11,436 nucleotides of DNA. It comes from Candidatus Aminicenantota bacterium. Its GTDB lineage: Bacteria > Acidobacteriota > Aminicenantia > UBA2199. Shown here piece by piece: positions 6,707-11,436 of this stretch; the stretch's first letter is position 1; the number at the start of each line of letters is the position of its first letter. The notes beneath the pieces are model-generated. The model was not told the DNA's origin. It ran no database searches and was given only the letters and a program-made list of their open reading frames with translations. The translations under genes were made by a program, and so were the position numbers. The stretch covers positions 1 to 11,436 of the forward strand of contig JAHELQ010000133.1 of NCBI GenBank assembly GCA_024644125.1, written 5' to 3'.

Positions 6707-6714
6707 TGTATAAT
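6707..6714 (+). promoter_or_regulatory. Candidate -10 element (TGTATAAT) upstream of the M6 protease gene
   Basis: A perfect TATAAT at 6709-6714 is preceded directly by TG. No good -35 box sits at 16-18 nt upstream, so it would need an activator or extended -10 contacts. The resulting leader would be about 98 nt. It is an alternative to the promoter at 6636-6665. Confidence 0.35.
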
Positions 6715-6818
6715 ACTCTTTTATGTTTTGCACCGTTCGAGAATGCCTGGAGCAATTGTTTTAAATAGTGTATGACAAAGACAAGAAGATATAATTAAAA
6801 AAAAGGAGGCAAAAAACA

Positions 6819-9188
6819 ATGATTCGTAAATCGAATATCATTCTTTTTGCAACAATCCTGGTATTCGCTCTCGCTATTTTTATAGGGACAGTGGATTCCA
6901 GTGAAAAGAAAATTTCGCAAGCCCCTCAGTACAGTATGGCAAAACCCGGCCCAATAGAAATTGTGCAGCCAGACGGTACTCCGTTAACAATCCTTCGCAT
7001 TGGTGACGAGGTACTCAATTATACCCGCACCACAGATGATTATACCCTATTAGAGGATGAAGCGGGAATGTATCGCTATGCGATGCTCTCAGCAGATCTG
7101 GATCTAGTCATCTCGGCAACCAAAGCCAACAATCCCGAAAAACGTTCCAACGACGAGAAAAACTTCCTGAAATCCATCAAGAAGAACCTTCAGTACAGCG
7201 ACAAACAGAAGAAGGAACTCAAGGACAAATGGAATGGTAAAACCAAGGCCAAAGCCGAAGATATGGCTGAGCTCGAATTCGGCCCAATCGACGACGCGTT
7301 TCCCAGCACCGGCACCCGGAAGATGTTGGTGATCCTTGCCGCTTTTTCCGACAAAGCTTTTGTCAAAACCAACAACGACTTCAACACCATCATGAACGTC
7401 GGCGGCACCAGTTTCAAATCCTATTACCTGGATAACTCTTACGACCAGTTGAATGTTACCACCGATGTTGTCGGTCCGTATACAATCAACATGACCATGT
7501 CCGCAGCGGATGCCAACGTACGGGATTTCATCTCCAGAGCCGTGACCGCGGCCAACAACGATGGGGTGGATTTTTCCCAGTATGACAATAACAATGATGG
7601 AAACATGGACAGTTTGTATGTCATCCACGCCGGCTACGGTGAAGAAGCCGGAGCTCCGACCTATACTATTTGGTCACATTCCTGGGATCTGAGTACCTAT
7701 GCCAAGACCTATGACGGCGTGTACATCAGCAGTTACGCCACCTCCCCCGAGTTGAGAGGCGCCTCCGGAACAGTTATCACCAGCATCGGCGTCATCTGCC
7801 ATGAATTCGGCCACAACATCGGCGTACCCGATTATTATGACACTGACGGTACCGGCAGCGGCGGCACCGCGTGGGATCTTAAAAAGTGGGACGTCATGGC
7901 CGGTGGTTCCTGGAACAACAACGGCGACACACCTGCGCAGCATTGCATGTACACCAAATGGAAATTGGGCTGGTCCACTCTTACCACCATCAGCAGCACA
8001 GCTTCCCTGACCCTGAGAAATACCGGAGACTACAACGAAGCCTACCGGGTCAACACCACCACCACCAACGAGTTCTTTATTCTCGAAAACCGCCAGCAGA
8101 CCGGATGGGATGCATATATCCCCGGACACGGTTTGTTCATTTTCCACATCGACGGAAACTTCATCGACGGATTGAGCTCAAACACCGTGAACGCAAATCC
8201 CAGCCATCAGGGCGTTGATGTAGAAGAAGCCGATAACCTGAGAGACACCTCCACTTATGGCGGAGATCCATTCCCCGGAACAGGCAACAAAACATCTTTC
8301 ACAGACACCACCACACCCAATTCCAAATCCTGGTCAGGCGCCAATACAAACAAACCTATCACCAATATCGCTGAAGGTTCCGGCGTCATCACATTTGACT
8401 TCATGGCAGGCGGCGGCGGTGTTGAGGAAGATCCCTACGAATCCAACGACTCAGCAGCCGAAGCGTATGGTCCGCTCGATTCCGGCACCAATTACGCGAA
8501 TGCCGATATTCCGGATTCCGCGGATGTGGACTGGTTCCATTTTACAATCGCAGACACAGGTACCATCACTGTCAGCGTTGATCACGAAACTGGGGCCGAC
8601 CTCGACTGGTATCTCTACAAATCCACAGATACAGCCAACTATGTAGCCCGTGGATACACCGCCAGCGATCCTGAGACCGGTTCTTACACCGCAGACTGGG
8701 TAGGCAAATATTATGTCAAAGTAATAGGCTACAATGGATCCACCAGCGGCTATACCCTTAATGTCACTTATCCCGACACATCAGGCGGCGGCGGTGGCAC
8801 CTGGAGCGGCTATTACAAATTGATCAACCGCGCCAGCGGATACTGCATGGATATCAATCCCGGTTACAGCTATGTCTATCATTACGCTGACAATGGCAGC
8901 ACAGAGAAACATTGGGAGATCATCGACCTCGGCACCGGTTACTATCGTTTGAAAAACCGGAATAACGGCATGGACCTGGATACCGGCACCGACAACTATG
9001 CTTACAATTTTGTATGGAATAGCGGCACCGATAAACAGTGGCAGATCATCGACCTCGGCACCGGTTATTACAGGCTGGATAACCGCGCCAACGGTTTCTC
9101 CCTGGACACCGGCACCGGTAGCTACGTTTATGTGTATACCTGGAACGGCGGTACAGACAAGCAGTGGCAGATCGTACCTGTTCAGTAA
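6819..9188 (+). CDS. Secreted M6-family metalloprotease with PPC and ricin-type lectin domains
   Basis: This should be an extracellular zinc endopeptidase of the immune inhibitor A (M6) type, 789 aa. AGGAGG (6804-6809) lies 9 nt before the ATG. Residues 1-28 form a signal peptide (hydrophobic core IILFATILVFALAIFIG). Residues about 45-90 carry the M6 propeptide pattern (IVQPDGTPL, GDEVLNY, MYRYAM). The catalytic domain spans about 165-525. It has a probable Ca-binding loop DNNNDGNMD (256-264) followed by SLYVIHAG, the zinc motif HEFGH (328-332) continued by NIGVPDYYD, and a Met-turn-like WDVMAGGSW (357-365). A Gly linker (531-534) leads to a PPC domain (about 538-650; DPYESNDS and DVDWFHF). 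A second linker, GGGGG, leads to three ~42-residue ricin-type repeats (665-789), each ending in a Q-x-W-like motif (KHW or KQW). No type IX or autotransporter tail is seen, so secretion is probably by the general pathway plus type II. The gene is monocistronic. Confidence 0.95.
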   Translation: MIRKSNIILFATILVFALAIFIGTVDSSEKKISQAPQYSMAKPGPIEIVQPDGTPLTILRIGDEVLNYTRTTDDYTLLEDEAGMYRYAMLSADLDLVISATKANNPEKRSNDEKNFLKSIKKNLQYSDKQKKELKDKWNGKTKAKAEDMAELEFGPIDDAFPSTGTRKMLVILAAFSDKAFVKTNNDFNTIMNVGGTSFKSYYLDNSYDQLNVTTDVVGPYTINMTMSAADANVRDFISRAVTAANNDGVDFSQYDNNNDGNMDSLYVIHAGYGEEAGAPTYTIWSHSWDLSTYAKTYDGVYISSYATSPELRGASGTVITSIGVICHEFGHNIGVPDYYDTDGTGSGGTAWDLKKWDVMAGGSWNNNGDTPAQHCMYTKWKLGWSTLTTISSTASLTLRNTGDYNEAYRVNTTTTNEFFILENRQQTGWDAYIPGHGLFIFHIDGNFIDGLSSNTVNANPSHQGVDVEEADNLRDTSTYGGDPFPGTGNKTSFTDTTTPNSKSWSGANTNKPITNIAEGSGVITFDFMAGGGGVEEDPYESNDSAAEAYGPLDSGTNYANADIPDSADVDWFHFTIADTGTITVSVDHETGADLDWYLYKSTDTANYVARGYTASDPETGSYTADWVGKYYVKVIGYNGSTSGYTLNVTYPDTSGGGGGTWSGYYKLINRASGYCMDINPGYSYVYHYADNGSTEKHWEIIDLGTGYYRLKNRNNGMDLDTGTDNYAYNFVWNSGTDKQWQIIDLGTGYYRLDNRANGFSLDTGTGSYVYVYTWNGGTDKQWQIVPVQ
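8811..9185 (+). repeat. Three tandem ricin-type (QxW) repeats inside the M6 protease gene
   Basis: Units start at 8811, 8940 and 9066, encoding 43, 42 and 40 residues, each beginning YYKL or YYRL and ending around KHWEI or KQWQI. The unit ends are near-identical as DNA: a 25-base block is repeated exactly at 8917-8941 and 9043-9067, 126 bases apart. Units 2 and 3 share N-R-x-N-G and LDTGT at the same positions. Together they should form one beta-trefoil carbohydrate-binding module that anchors the protease to a glycan surface. Confidence 0.85.
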
Positions 9189-9216
9189 AAACTGATTAGG
9201 AATCGATTGAAATAAT

Positions 9217-9270
9217 AAAAGAGCCGCTTCTCTCCTGAATCAATACGAGGATGGAGAAAGCGGCTCTTTT
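9217..9270. terminator. Bidirectional intrinsic terminator between the M6 protease and amtB
   Basis: The arms at 9217-9235 and 9253-9270 pair over 18 bp with one bulged C (9230), around a 17-nt loop. The stem ends are A/T runs, so both strands have a U tract: CTCTTTTCTTTTATTT on the + strand and GCTCTTTTATTATTT on the - strand. It starts 28 bases after the protease stop and ends 7 bases before the amtB stop, serving both convergent transcripts. Confidence 0.93.
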
Positions 9271-9277
9271 CTTTTAT

Positions 9278-10492
9278 TTACATTTCGTAGGCGCTCTCTC
9301 CGTGAAGCGCATTATCTAAACCAATCTCTTCATCCTGATTGCTGACTTTAACCGGAGTGAATTTATTGATCAGGAACAACATCGCGTACGTGAATATAAA
9401 CGCATATACTGACGCACCTATGACAGCGATTGCTTCTTTGAAGAAAAACGCCGCATTCCCGTTCAATAGTCCATTGGCTCCTGCTTCATTCACCGCAGTG
9501 GAAGCAAAGACTCCCAGAGCGATAACTCCAAGGGTACCGCCAACGCCATGAACACCCCACACATCGAGCGCATCATCCCATTTGAGTTTGTTTTTCAAGG
9601 CGACGGCAAAATAACAAACAATGCCAGCCAAAATTCCGATTAAGCAAGCGCTTGTTGGACTTACAAAAGCCGCGGCCGGAGTAATGGTGGCCAAACCAGC
9701 GACAGCTCCGGTTAAAAGTCCGACAAATTTCGGCTTTCTCTCGCGGTACCATTCGATTAACAACCAGGTAATGCCGGCGAACGAAGCGGCAAGGTCTGTA
9801 TTCAAAAAGGCCAGAGCGGTAATCCGGTCAACCTGCAGCTCAGATCCGGCATTAAACCCATACCATCCAAACCACAGCAAGCCTGTCCCCAATGCGATGA
9901 GCGGGACACTATGCATGCCTTTGTCTTCGACCTTTCGTTTTCCTACGAAGAAAACCGAAGCAAGAGCCGCCATACCGGCAATCGCATGAACAACGATCCC
10001 TCCTGCAAAATCAAGCACTCCCCATTGGGCTAAAATACCGCCGCCCCAAACCATATGAACAAATGGGAAATAGACGAACAATAACCAACCTACCAAAAAC
10101 ACCAGGTACGCTTTAAAATTTACCCGGTTGGTAAACGCCCCGGTGATGAGCGCCGGAGTGATAATAGCAAACATCATCTGGTATGCGATAAATACCAATA
10201 GAGGAATACCGGTGGATCCATCACCGAACATCTGATCGAGGCTCACGCCTCTCAAAAACGCGTGATCCAGATTACCGACGATACCTCCGACATCACCGCT
10301 GAAGCATAACGAATATCCCACTACAAACCACAAAATCGTAGTGACTCCCATTGAAACGAAACTCTGCATCATAATGGTCAGAACATTTTTCCTGCCTACG
10401 AGCCCGCCATAAAAAAAAGCCAATCCGGGTGTCATCAACATCACCAGACTGGTAGCCAGAAGCATAAAGCCAGTGTTTCCTGAGTTTAACAT
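9278..10492 (-). CDS. amtB: Ammonium transporter, Amt/MEP/Rh family
   Basis: This trimeric inner-membrane channel takes up ammonium. The 404-residue length is normal, with about 11 hydrophobic segments. The opening NTGFMLLATSLVMLMTPGLAFFYGG is the standard Amt first helix, without a cleaved signal as in E. coli. Key residues are visible: D161 in WGVLDFAGG, the twin pore histidines H169 (GGIVVHAIAG) and H315 (WGVHGVGGTLG), and W149 in HMVWGGG. The C-terminal tail DEEIGLDNALHGESAYEM is the conserved cytosolic segment that contacts PII protein, so PII control is expected even though no glnK gene lies beside it here. AAGGAG (10499-10504) is 6 nt upstream of the ATG. It follows the barrel gene on the same strand after 54 bases with no promoter that I can see, so the two probably form one transcript. 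A small hairpin (ACCCT/AGGGT, 10517-10533) lies in the gap. Confidence 0.97.
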   Translation of the reverse strand: MLNSGNTGFMLLATSLVMLMTPGLAFFYGGLVGRKNVLTIMMQSFVSMGVTTILWFVVGYSLCFSGDVGGIVGNLDHAFLRGVSLDQMFGDGSTGIPLLVFIAYQMMFAIITPALITGAFTNRVNFKAYLVFLVGWLLFVYFPFVHMVWGGGILAQWGVLDFAGGIVVHAIAGMAALASVFFVGKRKVEDKGMHSVPLIALGTGLLWFGWYGFNAGSELQVDRITALAFLNTDLAASFAGITWLLIEWYRERKPKFVGLLTGAVAGLATITPAAAFVSPTSACLIGILAGIVCYFAVALKNKLKWDDALDVWGVHGVGGTLGVIALGVFASTAVNEAGANGLLNGNAAFFFKEAIAVIGASVYAFIFTYAMLFLINKFTPVKVSNQDEEIGLDNALHGESAYEM

Positions 10493-10516
10493 GATTTACT
10501 CCTTCTAAAATTGTCT

Positions 10517-10533
10517 ACCCTGTGCCAGAGGGT
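10517..10533. other. Small hairpin in the barrel gene-amtB gap
   Basis: ACCCT (10517-10521) and AGGGT (10529-10533) form a perfect 5-bp stem with a 7-nt loop, 13 bases from the amtB Shine-Dalgarno sequence. On the leftward transcript it is not followed by U residues, so it is more likely an mRNA processing or stability element than a terminator. It may be without function. Confidence 0.3.
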
Positions 10534-10546
10534 TTTTGGCTAGAAA

Positions 10547-11260
10547 CTAAATGACAAAGGATACGCCCGCCCAAATTTCGTTATCCGCTTCAGGATTGAC
10601 CGCATCCAACAAAATAAACGTTACATTGAAAAAAGGGGAAATTGTAACTTTTCCGACCTTGAAAGGTATCGACACATTGAAGTTCAAATCGCTGAATCCA
10701 GACTCGCCGATCCATTGTTTGCCGTTATATCCCAATGTCGCAGATAAATCGAGATTGAGCTCCTCAGACAACGAAATCGAATGACCAACTCCAAACAAAA
10801 CATAAATCCCATCACCATTTGCGAAATCATAATAAACAGTCAAATTGGGAGCCAACGGGAGTTTGGGTAAACCTACAGACACATAGACTTCCTGAGTGGT
10901 GTGGTCTTTGAATTTAAACCCGTCGTTGAAATACCATCCATAATGTGTAAAGCCGATGGATAACGAATAGTTTTCGGGTAATTTAAAATCATAAGACATC
11001 GTCACATCAATTTCATTCATTTCTTTTCGTTCAAAAGAGAAACTGCTCCATAGATTGACCGCAAAACCGCTGCCCCCAAAACTATAGGTCAACGAGGGCT
11101 GAAGTACGAGTTTATTGTTTGGATTCAGGTCAAATCCTCTCCAAATATACCTTGACGCTACATCCACCTGATATTCAACGCCGGCGTCCAGCGCCTGGGA
11201 GCAAAAAGCGCATGACAAAAATAAGAGCGAAATCAAGAGAGTTACCTTCGATCGTTTCAT
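10547..11260 (-). CDS. Predicted outer-membrane beta-barrel protein, TorF/Gcw_chp-like putative porin
   Basis: The product is 237 residues with a signal peptide (MKRSKVTLLISLLFLSCAFC, cleavage probably after SQA near residue 23). The rest alternates polar and hydrophobic residues in about ten to twelve short beta strands rich in Tyr, Phe, Ser and Asn, as in small outer-membrane barrels. The segment ASRYIWRGFDLN resembles the early SDYVFRG-type motif I recall for the Gcw_chp (TorF family putative porin) group, and the length (about 240) fits. The last residues (WAGVSFVI) look like a final beta strand, though they end in Ile rather than the usual Phe. GGAGG (11267-11271) sits 6 nt before the ATG. 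It precedes amtB, suggesting passage of ammonium or another small nitrogen solute through the outer membrane. The barrel call is fairly sure, the family moderately sure, and the substrate is inference. Confidence 0.75.
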   Translation of the reverse strand: MKRSKVTLLISLLFLSCAFCSQALDAGVEYQVDVASRYIWRGFDLNPNNKLVLQPSLTYSFGGSGFAVNLWSSFSFERKEMNEIDVTMSYDFKLPENYSLSIGFTHYGWYFNDGFKFKDHTTQEVYVSVGLPKLPLAPNLTVYYDFANGDGIYVLFGVGHSISLSEELNLDLSATLGYNGKQWIGESGFSDLNFNVSIPFKVGKVTISPFFNVTFILLDAVNPEADNEIWAGVSFVI

Positions 11261-11271
11261 CCAATGCCTCC

Positions 11272-11436
11272 ATTTTTTGATTCGAGATTCTCAAGCCAGG
11301 TCTCATTTTATTTTATTACCAGACATCCATTGGAATTTTATGTGGTTTTGTTGGATAATAAAAAAAATTCAGACCAGGCCCATCAGATAACACTTTCACC
11401 TAGACAAAAATACAAAACTTGCAATGGTTATAAAAC
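11272..11436. other. Upstream region of the barrel gene-amtB unit; no confident promoter seen
   Basis: This AT-rich stretch must contain the promoter of the leftward unit unless a gene beyond the window reads into it. I find no sigma-70 pair with both boxes good. A TGGCTTG block (about 11292-11298, - strand) resembles a sigma-54 -24 element, but the matching -12 GC is absent at the right distance. No open frame of note is present. Confidence 0.5.

Larger units (their letters stand above)
5991..6818. other. Long intergenic region without an intact gene (gene remnants, repeats, leader of the M6 protease)
   Basis: The segment lies between the divergent hsp20 and M6 protease genes. Bases 5991-6060 are very AT-rich and hold a 10-bp direct repeat TTAGATTTAT (6012-6021 and 6037-6046). 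Bases 6075-6425 have a composition like coding DNA and contain short protein-like frames on both strands that are interrupted by stops or a shift. Bases 6426-6640 hold small inverted repeats (CCTATT/AATAGG at 6434-6452; AATACTAC/GTAGTATT at 6606-6637) and two tiny overlapping open frames. Bases 6636-6818 carry candidate promoters and the leader of the protease gene. No transposase, tRNA or complete gene is recognisable. Confidence 0.7.

Noticed and set aside
7104..7628. 174-codon - strand open frame inside the protease gene
   Set aside because: It lies fully antisense to the M6 catalytic domain, whose family motifs are certain, and its composition is typical of a mirror of codon-biased DNA.
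7674..8147. 157-codon - strand open frame opposite the zinc-binding region
   Set aside because: Antisense shadow of the protease. No ribosome-binding site or recognisable domain.
8811..9185. CRISPR-like or satellite repeat
   Set aside because: The repeats are in-frame coding units of a ricin-type lectin domain with 126-129-base periods, not repeat-spacer structure.
11283..11299. Sigma-54-like promoter for the barrel gene-amtB unit
   Set aside because: TGGCTTG fits the -24 element, but the -12 GC is not at the required distance. Without it I cannot support nitrogen-type sigma-54 control.

Overview
The window is an ordinary-looking chromosomal stretch from a Gram-negative bacterium. The envelope genes show this: two exported proteins with signal peptides and a predicted outer-membrane beta-barrel. 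Base composition is moderate, roughly half GC in genes, with AT-rich intergenic regions. Ribosome-binding sites are strong AGGAGG types, and several promoters match the sigma-70 consensus. I cannot name the organism from sequence alone. A marine or sediment lineage near the Desulfobacterota, Nitrospinota or Nitrospirota would fit, but that is a guess.

Left part (1-5217), all on the + strand. The 3' four-fifths of htpG (Hsp90 chaperone) closes with a very strong terminator. Then come malQ (4-alpha-glucanotransferase) and a secreted gamma-glutamyltransferase-family Ntn hydrolase. The latter has its own promoter lying across the malQ stop codon. Next is an initiator tRNA-fMet gene with a perfect -35 box.

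Middle part (5218-6818). A small heat-shock protein (Hsp20) is read leftward from a consensus promoter with a palindrome in its spacer. Beyond it lie about 830 bases without an intact gene. They hold broken coding remnants on both strands, small inverted repeats and candidate promoters for the next gene.

Right part (6819-11436). A large secreted M6-family metalloprotease carries a pre-peptidase C-terminal (PPC) domain and a three-repeat ricin-type lectin domain. It converges on a two-gene leftward unit through a long bidirectional terminator. That unit is a predicted outer-membrane barrel of the TorF/Gcw_chp kind followed by the ammonium transporter AmtB, probably an outer- plus inner-membrane nitrogen uptake pair. 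No PII gene (glnK) lies between or after them in the window.

The genes mostly work independently: protein folding (htpG, hsp20), glucan metabolism (malQ), gamma-glutamyl peptide breakdown (ggt), translation initiation (tRNA), extracellular proteolysis (M6 peptidase) and ammonium uptake (amtB). I found no sign of a defence system, CRISPR array, prophage or intact mobile element. The least explained part is the eroded segment at 6058-6640.
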